A stretch of 64,000 bases of DNA from Micropterus salmoides (GCF_014851395.1 NW_024043372.1:40519386-40583385); one strand, 5' to 3'. Positions 11,083 to 22,458 are shown, counted from the first letter of the stretch. Program-made: numbers and translations. The notes: generated by a model from the letters alone, not told the origin.

Positions 11083-11508
11083 TGTTGTGGAAATTATATT
11101 CCTGGTGAGGGGCTGAGCAAATAATTGAGTAACAACCAACCGTTGTCTTTGAAGAATTTATTTAACAAAAGAGAATAAACAGAGAAGTACTAAAACACAT
11201 ATACAGCTGGTCCAGACCCCAGCCTAGGCAGGTCTCTGGGGAACAGAGATCATCTCTCAGCCTTGAATGAACATTCCGTGAGAGGAGAGGAACAACAAGA
11301 GAGGGAAAACACCAAAACAATCTCACAGCTCTGACCTAAACCCTAGTAAATGTGGACAGACCAACATAAGGAGTATAGGAGAGGAAAGATTAAGGATAAA
11401 AACACAATACATATATATATATATAACAATAATAGTAATAATAATGATAATATTAAAAGATCATACATAACAGGTAAATGTAAGAGGACACAATTTTCTG
11501 CCATAACA
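11083..11508 (-). repeat. Retroviral 5' LTR
   Basis: 426 bp beginning TGTTATGG (minus strand, from 11508) and ending CCACAACA (to 11083), the TG...CA boundaries expected for an LTR. Shares most of its length with the 3' LTR remnant at 5179-5416. The AT-repeat (TATATATATA near 11411) and a TTATTCTC/AATAAAC-type region near 11170 could include promoter or polyadenylation elements, but these are not proven. Confidence 0.85.
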
Positions 11509-12227
11509 GACACCACATGGTGATCATTCATGAGAGGGTTAAATGTTATATGCACATTCATGTTTTTGTGGTAACAGGGTTGACACACTGAGCTTGTCCA
11601 CCTCCGTGAGACATTATGTAACTCAAAAAAAATCCATTAAAGGAGGTGATAATTACTTGTCTTTTACCATAAACTTCATAAAAAGGCAAGTGATGTCACT
11701 TCCTGGAAATAATGCTCAACATTTTGTGAAATTATGCAAAACTTTTGGAACAGTCCGTCAGCTTTAAAGAGGTGTTTTGATTAAAAGTAACAGGGTTGAC
11801 AACAACATGGGAACCTGACTAAATTGTTGTATTTTGCAATTTTTTACACATATTAAGAATAAAACCCCTTCATGAGTAATGAAACAACACTTGAGGCTTT
11901 ATATAGGTTTAAGTTTTTGTATGATAGTTTGACTTTTTTGGCCTCTATAGAGGGACAGGCCATTTTCAACATTTCTGCAAGATGCACATTTTTGCACAAA
12001 AAAGTGATTAAAATCCTTTAAAAACAAAAGAAACAGAAAATAATTTATTCTTATATTATGAGACATATTATGGAAACTAAATTATAAAATATTTCATTTG
12101 TTTTATGGTTTATTAAGATTTACAGAGCCTTTTTTTTCTGAGGGACACAAAATAGCATGTTTTCGTATAATGACCCATCTGCTGCCCAGACATACTAAAG
12201 CCTCTTACGTGTCGCTTTGATAGCGAG
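11509..12227. other. Non-coding, unclassified repeat
   Basis: No gene. Contains two copies of GTAACAGGGTTGACA (about 11573 and 11787) also seen near 1799-1834. AT-rich. Ends at the target-site duplication of the L2 LINE. Confidence 0.5.
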
Positions 12228-12234
12228 TAGATGC

Positions 12235-12785
12235 CTTGGACCGCCTTTTTTCACCTACGTAATATTGCGAAAATCTGGAACATCCTGTCTAAAAATGATG
12301 CAGAAAAACTAGTCCATGCATTTGTTACTTCTAGGCTGAATTACTGCAATTCCTTATTATCAGGCTGCTCTAAAAAGTCCATTAAGACTCTTCAGCTGAT
12401 CCAGAATGCTGCAGCACGTGTTCTGACAGGAACCAGGAAAAGATATCACATTTCTCCTGTCTTAGCTTCTTTGCATTGGCTTCCAGTAAAATCCAGAATA
12501 GAATTTAAAATCATTCTTCTTACCTACAAAGCTCTTAATGGTCAGGCACCATCTTATCTTAAAGAGCTCATAGTACCTTACTACCCCACCAGAGCACTAC
12601 GCTCCCAGAATGCAGGGTTACTTGTGGTTCCTAGAGTCTCCAAAAGTAGACTAGGAGCCAGAGCGTTCAGCTATCAAGCTCCTCTCCTGTGGAACCAGGT
12701 TCCAGTTTGGGTTCAGGAGGCAGACACCATCTCCACATTTAAGAGTAGGCTTAAGACTTTCCTCTTTGATAAAGCTTATAGTTAG
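12235..12785 (+). pseudogene. L2 RT C-terminal domain (truncated ORF2)
   Basis: Open for about 180 residues, covering the thumb and C-terminal region: FFHLRNIAKI, NDAEKLVHAFVTSRLNYCNSLL, LQLIQNAAARVLTG, HWLPVKSRIEFKI, then RLKTFLFDKAYS and stop. No RT palm and no endonuclease are present, because the copy is 5'-truncated. The apparent initiator ATG at 12231 lies in the target-site duplication, so it is not a real start. Confidence 0.9.
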
Positions 12786-13251
12786 GGCTGGCTCAGGTAG
12801 TCCTGAACCATCCCTTAGTTATGCTGCTATAGGCCTAGACTGCCGGGGGATTTCCCATGATGCACTGAGCTCCTCTCTCCTCTACTTTCTCTCCCTCTGT
12901 ATGCAACCTTATCCCATTATTGCATGTTACTAACACAACTTCTCCCCTTTCCGGTAGTCTTGTGCTTTCTCGTCTCTCTCCTCTCTCCTCCTATCACTTC
13001 CTGCAGGTTTTCTGGCTCTGGAGCTGTGGAGTCTGGATCTGTGGCTGCGGGTCACCTGCTGCCCCTGTGTTCCTGCTCGACACCCTCTGCTGCAACGACT
13101 ATTATTGCTAGTCTTATTGTTATTATTGTTATTATAATCATTAACATTACGATTGTTACCATTAACACTATTATAAATACCTGTACCATTTTTCATTTAG
13201 TCTATAGCAACATTACCTTCACTGTCTGTACCTCTGTGTGTATATTGTGTA

Positions 13252-13253
<2 letters not shown>

Positions 13254-13287
<34 letters not shown>
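13254..13287. repeat. (TC)n microsatellite
   Basis: Seventeen or so TC units inside the L2 3' UTR. The copy at 20322-20395 has a longer, interrupted tract at the same site. Confidence 0.95.
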
Positions 13288-13288
<1 letters not shown>

Positions 13289-13530
13289 ACCGGTCGAGGC
13301 AGATGGCCGCCCACCCTGAGCCATGGTTCTGCTCGAGGTTTCTGCCTCTTAAAAGGAAGTTTTTCCTTGCCTCTGTCGCCTAGTGCTGCTCTTGGTGGGA
13401 ACTGTTGGGCTTCTGTAAATAACATCACAGAGTACGGTCTAGACCTGCTCTTTTAGGAAAAGCGCTGTGAGATAACTGTTGTTGTGATTTGGCGCTATAT
13501 AAATAAAATTGAATTGAATTGAATAGATGC

Positions 13531-14240
13531 GTCAGTCCTTTTGGGAAATCCGGCATATTTTCTCTCGGCTCGGTTCTGACGATGCCGGTAGGTTCAACGG
13601 CACAGCTGATTCTTTGGCGGCAGCAACAGTGATCAGTGAAGTCAACGTTGGTTGAGAAGGTATAACACGGAGGTGATCTTCTCTCAGTTAAGCATGGAGT
13701 TTATCCGTCTTCTTCTGCAGGCACGAAACGTTTTCTTGTGTATAAAGGTTTCCTTAGGGATCCAAAATTGTGTTGGTAACACAAAGAAAAAAAATAGAGG
13801 TAAAAAGGAAAGAAGAAAACAGAGTTGCTCGTCCAGCGAGTGAAGTCTGTATTCAGGAACAAAGACAGTTCAGTGCTGAAAGAAAATACCTCCTGTGGCT
13901 GCTGGTGCAGTTGCAGAAAGGCAAAGTTTGTTTACCTCCTTAGAGTCCTCTGGAGAACTGGGAATGGTGGTGAGGGTTCGGAGGTGTTCGGTTTTATACC
14001 TCCGTTGACAAAATGGCTGTACTTCCTGGAGTCCGCCCCCTGAAAGCTTTAGCTAATACAAACCTTTGGTTTGATTTTAAAAGTTAAGAGTTCACAGGTA
14101 GGTGTGAATTAACTGACAGGGCCATATGGGCTTTCTATTGTTCTCTGACCCCCTTTGTGTAGTCAAGCCGCATGGCAGGCTTTGGGGATTCCAACAGGTC
14201 GGGGTCTGGCTTGAAGGATATCAGAAGGCCCAGTCTTTGT
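13531..14240. other. No recognisable gene
   Basis: Short open frames only (for example 13652-13843, lysine-rich at its end) without domains. Nothing here is supported as a gene. Confidence 0.4.
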
Positions 14241-14244
14241 TCTA

Positions 14245-14425
14245 CCAGACTGCGAGGCCCAACACTTATTAAATCCCTCGGACTTATAGATTTGTCTCTG
14301 TGCCCTTCCAAAGGACAAGAGTGACAGAAAATCCTCCATAGGCTGCCATAGTAAATTATCCTCAACATTTCTTGACCAGAGCGGAACGTACCAGTTTTTA
14401 AACTTGCCAAAGTGGTCCCACAGAC
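14245..14425. repeat. Direct repeat copy 1 (with 15775-15945)
   Basis: About 160 bp, including AAATCCCTCGGACTTATAGA and CTTGACCAGAGCGGAACGTA, recurs in the same orientation at 15775-15945 with roughly 85% identity by eye. Followed by a CA-rich tract (14424-14480). Class unknown. Confidence 0.7.
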
Positions 14426-14978
14426 ACAAGCACACACACACAAACACCCACACTTCCACACACACACAGACAGACACACAAATTACAAAATAAAAGCCCT
14501 ATTGTGTTAATCTTCAGGTTGAGAAAGGCTTCTCAATAGTTCTCCGGACCCAAATTCTTCCAAATTAAAACCACAGACAGTTAATGCATCTTAACAGGGA
14601 ATTCAGGATGATGCTGATTTTTCAAGATAAAATCCCTCGATGGTGACAAGATGTCGTATTGTTTGTGTTATGTCCTATCTGACCTAATGTTTCAAAATAA
14701 AAGCCCAAACACAGAACCTTTCACTGCAGGATGTAACACATAGCTTCTTGAGCCTTCTTGACCTTATTGAACCTTAAAAAGCTCAACAGTTTTGACAACA
14801 CTTTCCCCTCTGCTCTCCTCCCTGTACAACGACAGCTGTACCTCCTGTCTCCCCCTCAACTTCCTGCCTGTCTGTCTGTCTTTTTTCTTTTGACTGAGTT
14901 GCATATCAGCTTCCATTTATGTCAGTACAACAACTTTCATCTTTTTAGCAACATATTTTAGCTCTGTTCAACTTCCTA

Positions 14979-15360
14979 GTTATTTTTCAGTGAATTGCAA
15001 CGCAATTGAGCTTAATAGTTTATAATGTATTTGATTTCATCTCTTTCTGCAAGTTTCTCTTCATACATCTGAATTAAGCTATTTTTCATTTTCTGCAATC
15101 TTTTGCAATTTTTTTGTACATTTCAGCTTCTTAATGCATTTGAATTCAGCTCTTTTGCTGAAGTTAGAAGTTATTTTTCAGTGAATTGCAACGCCATTGA
15201 GCTTAATAGTTTATAATGCATTTGATTTCATCTCTTTCTGCAAGTTTTTCTTCATGCATCTGAATTAAGCTATTTTTCATTTTCTGCAGTCTTTTGCAAG
15301 TTTTTTGTACATTTCAGCTTCTTAATGCATTTGAGTTCAGCTCTTTCTTTCCTCTTTTGC
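14979..15360. repeat. Tandem duplication, period about 191 bp
   Basis: 14979-15169 and 15170-15360 are nearly identical, with shared blocks TTATTTTTCAGTGAATTGCA and AAGCTATTTTTCATTTTCTG. The sequence is a T-rich run of degenerate TTTTGCA/TTCAGC words that continues through 17600, which looks like an old low-complexity satellite-like field. Confidence 0.85.
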
Positions 15361-15774
15361 ATTTTTCCGCAGTTTTTTGCAAGTTCGTTTCAGCTTCAGC
15401 ATTCACACGCACCTTCTGCAGAAAGTGCAAAATTTCTAGTTGTTGTGAATGCTTCACAACATATGTTCTTCCACTGTTTTAAACTGTAAATTGGTCACAA
15501 GAAGTTAATAATTAATGATGTATTCAGCTTTTTGATATGTTTTATGGATTGTTAACGGTCGCTGTCGAAGTTTTATGCTTTTTTGAGCTCTTTTCTGAGT
15601 TTATAATGGGTGTGTATTGCGTGATTTAGAGTGCGTGACATCATCACTACAGTGTAGCAGGCTTGTGAAATCGTCTTAAACTTTTCTATTTAACTCGGTG
15701 GCTTGACCACAATTTTAACTCTTCATGCATAATTTTACACCAGAAACGTAGTAAATTTTGTTGTGGTTCCTCAC

Positions 15775-15945
15775 ATGGGCTTCTTAAATCCCTCGGAGTT
15801 ATAGACTTGTCTCTGTGTTCTTCCAAAGGAAAAGAGTGACATAAAATTCTCCATTGGCTGCCATTGTAAGTTCTCCTCAAATTTTCTTGACCAGAGCAGA
15901 ACGTACCAGTTTTTCAACTCGCCAAAGTGGTCACTTTTTTCAACT
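15775..15945. repeat. Direct repeat copy 2 (with 14245-14425)
   Basis: Second copy of the repeat described at 14245, in the same orientation, including CTTGACCAGAGCAGAACGTA. Confidence 0.7.
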
Positions 15946-16120
15946 TTGTCCAAAAAAAACATATTGTTCACAAATGCCTTCTGCCACTCCTGGTCAAGTC
16001 ATTTCGTCGATACGGCCTATAGTTTAGTCTCTGGGGAGGTTTGTTTGAGGCAAAGATTTAGATAATTTCATGGAGCTTTAAGCTTTACTGCATTGGAGAA
16101 CACATTTATGCACAACTGAC

Positions 16121-16148
16121 AACACACACACACACACACACACACACA
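16121..16148. repeat. (CA)n microsatellite
   Basis: Uninterrupted ACAC run of about 28 bases. Confidence 0.95.
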
Positions 16149-16989
16149 TTAAAGGAGACTTATTAGGCTTCTTATATTTTCTGTTTTATGTATAATGTTT
16201 CAGTGTCAGATGTTCATGTTAAACATGGCCAAATCTCTACTCTTGACTCTTAATGATGTCATACAGAGCTGTTTTTCCATATATGGTAATTTGCCTGCAG
16301 CCTCAATAACAACTGGCAACTCCTATGCTTAGTCTGTCTGTACTGCTGCTTCAGGATCTCGGCCAATCAGAACACAGTGGGCTTTTTGGGGGGGGGGGGA
16401 CTGGAGCATCTACTGCTTGTTTAAGAGAGAGGCTGAAATGAGAGCTTACATGAAGTATAGCAATCCAGCCAGCATTCACACCGCAATTTCTCCAGAAATT
16501 GTCTAGTTAGTCTAGTCTAGTTAGTGTCTAGTCTAGTCTAGTTAGTATGAATGCTATGCAATAGTATTCACACTATTGTTATTCAAAGTTTTACTACTTC
16601 TGCATACTTTGTGCTTGAAAAACCATTCAACTAAATGTTCAGCTCTTTAAGGACATTTATGCTTGCATACAACCTTTTGGTATCTTTTATGGTTTTTAAA
16701 ATATTCAGGTTTTTTCAAATATTTTTTACAATGAAAGTGAATGGAAAAATCTTCAAATCCTCTTCCAGATTCTTCAACTTTCAAAGCTTACTACTTCTGC
16801 ATACTTTCAGCTACACTGTCGCATAGACTCCAATAGTAAATCAGACCTGAAGATTCAGGAGGAAGGTAGAAGTTGGTTATTTGTACATCGCTGCTGTGGA
16901 CACAGTTTTCGCACTACAAACACAAACCTCGCACAGGATCTTCAGGTGGATCTTGTCTCTCTCACGGTATGTTTTCTTCAGCGATGTGA

Positions 16990-17160
16990 GTTACGGTCTG
17001 TTCGGTAGGAGCCAGAAAAGCAGAGCAGTGCTTCAGGTCAAAACTCAATGAGAGCAGCTATTTAAGCCTGTCTAAGTCACACAGCTTTTACCATCGCCAT
17101 GGCAACCTTAGAATGTAGGCACACAGCTGATTGAGAATGATGTAATCAATGCAGTTTGAT
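16990..17160. repeat. Interspersed repeat, uninterrupted copy
   Basis: Contains AGCAGAGCAGTGCTTCAGGT, then ACACAGCTTTTACCATCGCC and GCTGATTGAGAATGATGTAA. The same repeat occurs split in two halves at 17985-18051 and 28344-28440, so this copy acts as the empty-site reference for the large insertion between them. A third partial copy lies at 28900-28965. Confidence 0.75.
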
Positions 17161-18048
17161 TGACAGACACACAAACACACACAGAGACACACAAACACTT
17201 CCTGACAGTTTTAAAACGTGGCTTTCAGCTTTTCAGTGGATTTGAACTTCTTCAGGCATTTGAGCTCTTCTGCAGTTTCGGCAGTGTTCTGCAAGTTCAG
17301 TTCAGCTTTAAGCATTGTTAAAGTTTCTTATTGCTTTCTTGCTGTTATACTTTACTCGCAGTGTACCAATTTAGCTTTTCAGTGCATTTTACCTTCTTCA
17401 GGCATTTAATTTCACTTCTTCTACATTTTCTACCATGTTTTGCAAGTTAATTTCAGCTTTCATCATTATTATTTCTTATTGTTTTCTTATCACTTTCTTG
17501 ACAGTTCCAGCAGTTTAGCAACATGATTCAGCAGTGTTTTGCAAATTTCATTCAGCTCAAAGTATTTACACGCACTTTCAGCAGAAAATGCAATTAGTTT
17601 TTGTTATTATTCCGCTTGTTTTTTGCAACCTAACTAGTTCCACAGTTTTCAACGTAGAAACGTCATTCCAAAATAGTCATCTCAATTAGGAATCAAGTGC
17701 TTGTTTTCAGAATTGTGATAACCTTCATACTTTTCAAGATATTCAAGGTTTTCCAGGCATTTTTCACCATTCAAGTGGAAGGACGGAATGTTAAAAATTT
17801 CCCCATTTTCACACTTATTCAAGGTTTTTCAACTGTTAACTAATTATTCATACTTTCAGCTAGAAAGTCCATTCAAAATGGAAAAGTTTCCACATCTTTC
17901 CTTCTGTCTTTGTATTATTCAACTTTCAAATCCTATTCAAACTCTTCAATCTATTTATATATATATTTATAACTTTGTTATAATGAAGGAGCAGGAGAAG
18001 CAGAGCTGTGCTCCAGGATAAAAATCAATGAGATCAGCTGTCTATGCC
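17161..18048. other. Low-complexity T-rich field
   Basis: Degenerate TTTCAGCTTT / TTTGCAAGTT words without a gene, plus the left half of the interspersed repeat from about 17985. Confidence 0.5.
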
Positions 18049-18240
18049 TAAGGGCCCGTGTCCACTAAAGCATTTTTTTCTGATGCCAGCGTCTATTTTC
18101 AATTCACTGCAATGGGAGCGCCGCGTTTTTCCAAACTGGTAAAAACGGCAGCAGGGTGACGAGGTGCTGAGCGTCTTTTCCGCGCTGGGCACTGAGCACT
18201 GAGCACTGAGCGTTTTTTTCAGGTCGCCGAGAGTTGAAAA

Positions 18241-18684
18241 ATGTTCAGCTTTGGGAAAAACGCTGCTCTCGTCACTGTCACTTTTTACCCAGCAGTAGTA
18301 AATAAAGGCTCCCGGGGTTTATCTTTTCACATCGCCCGCCATTGGGGCCACAACAGTGCAATCACATGTCTAGTTCGACAAAACACTTTAAGCATTAGTT
18401 ACTCAAAAGTGTCAGAAAGTTTTATGTGCCCAGAGCTGTTTTCTGGGGGGGTTTATTTAACAACGCCAGTCATAGGGCTACAGTACTGCAACTACAAATC
18501 TGAGCTGACATAACACCTAAAACAACAGATTTATCTGAGTTTCCGAGAGTTTGTCCGCAGCACATATTAGCTGACAGTTTAACGATTGCGCTTTTACAGA
18601 ACAGTTGAGAATCAACTGTAAGAATTATATGCAGTAGCTTGTCATTGCTTTCCTCCGGTCACCAGCTCCATCAAACTCAACCGT
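18241..18684. other. Interior of left terminus; no gene
   Basis: Between the left inverted terminus and the L2 insertion. One 90-codon open frame (18241-18513) has no domain and is probably chance. Confidence 0.4.
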
Positions 18685-18689
18685 CCTTT

Positions 18690-19847
18690 CGGCTTATTGC
18701 ATCAGACAAAGGACTTGTCTCTGTACTGGTTTTATTAGATCTTAGTGCTGCATTTGATACCATTGACCATCAGATCCTATTGCAGAGACTGGAATATTTC
18801 ATTGGCATTAAAGGAACCGCTCTAAGCTGGTTTAAGTCCTATTTATCAGATCGATTTCAGTTTGTACATGTTAACGATGAGTCCTCCATGCACGCCAAAG
18901 TTACTCATGGAGTTCCTCAAGGATCTGTCCTTGGACCAATCCTCTTCACTTTATATATGCTTCCTTTAGGCAATATTATCAGGAAACATTCCATAAGCTT
19001 TCATTGTTATGCAGATGATACTCAGTTATATCTATCGATCAAGCCAGATGAAACTCATCAGTTAGCTAAACTTCAAATGTGCCTTCAGGATGTTAAAACC
19101 TGGATGACCTGTAATTTTCTCATGTTAAACTCAGATAAAATTGAAGTTATTGCTCTGCGGCCTAAGAACCTCCGTGACGCATTATCTAAAGATATAGTTT
19201 CCCTGGATGGCATCGCCTTGGCCTCCAGCACCACTTTGAGGAATCTTGGAGTTATCTTTGATCAGGACATGTCGTTTAAGTCTCACATTAAGCAAATTTC
19301 AAGGACCGCCTTTTTTCACCTACGTAATATTGCGAAAATCAGGAAAATCCTGTCTAAAAATGATGCAGAAAAACTAGTCCATGCATTTGTTACTTCTAGG
19401 CTAGATTACTGCAATTCCTTATTATCAGGCTGCTCGAAGTCCATTAAGACTCTTCAGCTGATCCAGAATGCTGCAGCACGTGTTCTGACAGGAACCAGGA
19501 AAAGATATCACATTTCTCCTGTCTTAGCTTCTTTGCATTGGCTTCCAGTAAAATCCAGAATAGAATTTAAAATCATTCTTCTTACCTACAAAGCTCTTAA
19601 TGGTGAGGCACCATCTTATCTTAAAGAGCTCATAGTACCTTACTACCCCACCAGAGCACTGCGCTCCCAGAATGCAGGGTTACTTGTGGTTCCTAGAGTC
19701 TCCAAAAGTAGACTAGGAGCCAGAGCGTTCAGCTATCAAGCTCCTCTCCTGTGGAACCAGGTTCCAGTTTGGGTTCAGGAGGCAGACACCATCTCCACAT
19801 TTAAGAGTAGGCTTAAGACTTTCCTCTTTGATAAAGCTTATAGTTAG
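18690..19847 (+). pseudogene. L2 ORF2 fragment: reverse transcriptase with intact palm
   Basis: About 385 residues open without a frameshift. Reverse transcriptase motifs in order: LVLLDLSAAFDTIDH (palm A, catalytic Asp), GTALSWFKSYLSDR, HGVPQGSVLGPILFTLYMLP (motif B), CYADDTQLYL (motif C, YADD intact), then the thumb and the C-terminal ADTISTFKSRLKTFLFDKAYS. The endonuclease and the first RT blocks are absent because of 5' truncation, so it cannot retrotranspose by itself. The frame begins at an upstream TTG/ATG-less flank, so no start is assigned. The enzyme would copy element RNA at a nicked target. Confidence 0.92.
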
Positions 19848-20321
19848 GGCTGGCTCAGGTAGTCCTGAACCATCCCTTAGTTATGCTGCTATAGGCCTAG
19901 ACTGCCGGGGGATTTCCCATGATGCACTGAGCTCCTCTCTCCTCTACTTTCTCTCCCTCTGTATGCAACCTTATCCCATTATTGCACGTTACTAACACAA
20001 CTTCTCCCCTTTCTGGTAGTCTTGTGCTTTCTCGTCTCTCTCCTCTCTCCTATCACTTCCTGCAGGTTTTCTGGCTCTGGAGCTGTGGAGTCTGGATCTG
20101 TGGCTGCGAGTCACCTGCTGCCCCTGTGTTCCTGCTCGACACCCTCTACTGCAACGACTATTATTGCTAGTCCTATTGTTATTATTGTTATTATAATCAT
20201 TAACATTACGATGGTTACCATTAACACTATTATAAATATCTGTACCATTTTTCATTTAGTCTATAGCAACATTACCTTCACTGTCTGTACCTCTGTGTGT
20301 ATATTGTGTAGGCTGCCTCCC

Positions 20322-20322
20322 T

Positions 20323-20362
<40 letters not shown>

Positions 20363-20395
20363 TACATCCCTCTCTCTCTCTCTCTCTCTCTCTCA
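20322..20395. repeat. (TC)n microsatellite, interrupted
   Basis: Two TC tracts separated by CTTACATCCC, inside the L2 3' UTR. Confidence 0.95.
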
Positions 20396-20640
20396 CCCCA
20401 ACCGGTCGAGGCAGATGGCCGCCCACCCTGAGCCATGGTTCTGCTCGAGGTTTCTGCCTCTTAAAAGGAAGTTTTTCCTTGCCTCTGTCGCCCAGTGCTT
20501 GCTCTTGGTGGGAACTGTTGGGCTTCTGTAAATATCATCACAGAGTACGGTCTAGACCTGCTCTTTTATGAAAAGCGCTGTGAGATAACTGTTGTTGTGA
20601 TTTGGCGCTATATAAATAAAATTGAATTGAATTGAATAGA

Positions 20641-20818
20641 ACACAAACCATAAGGCTCTCGAGAAGAGGTGATAGTCATCGATGTGAATATTATTATGGG
20701 TAGATCCGCTTTTAGCTTTGATGGGTGCGAGAATAGGATACGTCGCCCACATCATATAGACAGGTTTTCTGGCGAGCCGTTGTGAACTTGCTGTGTGTGA
20801 TTCTGCAAATTTTCTCAT
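20641..20818 (-). CDS. Partial unknown ORF of the Polinton-like block, cut by L2
   Basis: The minus strand is open from ATG 20818 down to the L2 boundary (about 59 residues, rich in Ser, His and basic residues: begins MRKFAESHTASS), after which the frame runs into L2 tail sequence. I recognise no domain. It is on the opposite strand to the polymerase. If real, it is a gene truncated by the L2 insertion; the remainder would lie left of 18685. It could also be chance. Confidence 0.3.
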
Positions 20819-20839
20819 GGAGGGAGGGAGAAATTATCC

Positions 20840-21900
20840 CATCAACCTGTTAAAAGCAGGCGCCTATCGGCTTAAGATGAAAGAGTAAACCTTGGGTGTA
20901 GAAGACATATGTCTGATAAATGTAGGGTAGATACTATGGTCTCTAGTCTACAAGATGCTAAGTCCGGTTTCAGATATTGCATGAATCAATCGCCATGACC
21001 CTGGATAGACATCCTGTAGGTGTAATACATAGGCTACATATGAGATCGCTACCTTCTTCTGTCGAAAGTCCGGTGATCTAGTGTAACATCAGAATACGTA
21101 AAATGTTTTTTTATCTAGTCCTACACATCTGCTGTAGCACGTAGCATGTCCTGATGTCGATTGTACACGTTACAGACAATTATCTGTGTGTCGGCACATT
21201 TGAGGGCCGTTTAAGATCAATATACAATGAGTTTATTTATTTTAAGGACAAACTTCATGTCATCAAATGAGAACTAATATTATTATAATATAGATTGTAA
21301 CACATCTAGTATGGTTTCTGGAGACAATGGTAATTATTTAAATCTACCCTTATCTAAAAATTTGCCAGGGGACGGGTCTGGGTGACAAGGCCCCCCTTCG
21401 GTGACATGCCTCGACTAGCCTGCGGATTGTGTGTATTTTTCACAACGTTTATATAAAAATACTATGAGATTGAACAGATTAGATCTATTTCTTATAAATG
21501 TTAATAGATAAATTCTAATTCAATGAATTATGAAACAAGATCCTATGTATAATTAGAACACTATTTATATATAGTCTATCGTACTAGTTCTATGGACTCC
21601 CTTTTCCCCTTCAGAGATATCTTGATGCGAATGGGGAGGGTTTGAGGTAATAAACGGTCATAAATAAGACATATGTGTGAAAATAGGACGTGTTTTGGGG
21701 GTATAAGATGGGGTTAAAGACATTCCCTGCAAGGTTTCACATTTTAGTCGGAACCTCTGGTGCAATTTTTGCTGTTGCTGCTGTTTCACTTCAGATCCTA
21801 ACCAAGATGGCTCTTCTGGCTGTTAAGTTAAACCCCTCAAATTAATTATAATGGAGTATTGCTCCTGTTGGATGGTTTATCTGATCTTCTTTTTAATATA
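20840..21900. other. No recognisable gene
   Basis: AT-rich, no long frame. A short ATGGCTCTTCTGGCT segment at about 21808 precedes a possible GTTAAG donor and could be a 5' exon of the spliced candidate to its right, but phase does not clearly fit. Confidence 0.35.
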
Positions 21901-21921
21901 AAAAAAGTTTCTTTCAAACAG

Positions 21922-22454
21922 CTCTGAACTGCGTGTACGATGCGTCTGATAATGCAGAAGGCAGGAGACAGTGGATAGCTCATTTTTTAGGTAAAAAAAA
22001 TGGGTTAGGGGGTTAAATTAAAAAAAAGGTCTCATATTTTTGCAATATTGACTAGTAGGCCTAATATGCATTAATACAAACTCTGAGAATGTAACCTCAC
22101 ATAAGCTGTTTATTGTATTACAGAAGAACATCATTTATTTGACGGAGAACGACCAGCCCATGATGGTAAGTTAATTATTTAAATTGTTACAGGGTAAATT
22201 CATGTATAGTGGAATGCGTGTTGAGTGGTATGCTTGTGCTTGTGGGGATACCACTGTACATGGTTATTTTTGTATACCACTACTGCATTCTAACCGATTC
22301 ACTTGTTTTTAAAAGTTAGGTTAACCAAAAATGTGTCTTGTTCTACCTGACTTTACTGTAGTAATTATTATATTTACATCTTACGCTAAATATAATGCGT
22401 TGACCTGTGTGTGTGTTTTATAGCCATTAACTGCGTCTCCTATGCTCCCCGTTG
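21922..22454 (+). CDS. Candidate spliced gene: three short exons
   Basis: Three stretches with good vertebrate splice signals join in one frame. Exon A is about 21922-21989 (after TTTCTTTCAAACAG, before GTAAAA). Exon B is 22124-22165 (after TATTGTATTACAG, before GTAAGT). Exon C is 22424-22454 (after TGTGTTTTATAG), ending in TGA at 22452-22454. Exons A, B and C are all open in the frame that splits codons after base 1 at both junctions. The product, at least 45 residues, has no domain that I recognise. The first exon is not identified. Position directly upstream of the small ORF and polymerase suggests it belongs to the virus-like block. Assignment is inference from splice signals only. Confidence 0.35.
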
Positions 22455-22458
22455 ATCG

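Larger units (their letters stand above)
5179..11508 (-). mobile_element. Endogenous retrovirus, minus strand, heavily decayed
   Basis: Old proviral copy read on the minus strand: 5' LTR (11508-11083), primer-binding site, gag remnant with a degenerate zinc knuckle (about 9300), pol remnant ending in integrase (about 7135-6590), a short env-position open frame, a polypurine tract (5430-5417) and the start of a 3' LTR (5416-5179). The 3' LTR is cut off where a LINE begins. Integrase C-terminus and simple LTR layout fit gamma/epsilon-type fish retroviruses; the genus is inference. All reading frames are broken, and roughly 7136-9160, where protease, RT and most of integrase should lie, gives no recognisable motif, so a large deletion or extreme decay is likely. 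Confidence 0.8.
12235..13523 (+). mobile_element. L2-type LINE, 5'-truncated, with target-site duplication
   Basis: A 3'-complete LINE copy ending in the (ATTGA)n tail (about 13507-13523) and flanked by the 7-bp direct repeat TAGATGC (12228-12234 and 13524-13530). The coding part is only the C-terminal third of RT; the 3' UTR includes a TC microsatellite and the block starting CCGGTCGAGGCAGATGGC shared with copies at 20401 and 58088. Nearly identical to the copy ending at 20637, suggesting recent activity of this family. Confidence 0.92.
18685..20637 (+). mobile_element. L2-type LINE, 5'-truncated, near-intact RT
   Basis: Runs from the RT N-terminal palm (about 18685) to the (ATTGA)n tail ending about 20637. 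The 3' UTR carries the same blocks as the 12235-13523 and 58084-58320 copies. Inserted into the Polinton-like block, so it is younger than that. No clear target-site duplication was found at this 5' edge. Confidence 0.9.

Noticed and set aside
12920..13289. Frames in the L2 3' UTR (also 20022-20531 and 33917-34259)
   Set aside because: They translate the UTR and the TC microsatellite; the same frames recur in each copy by repeat identity and have no protein features.
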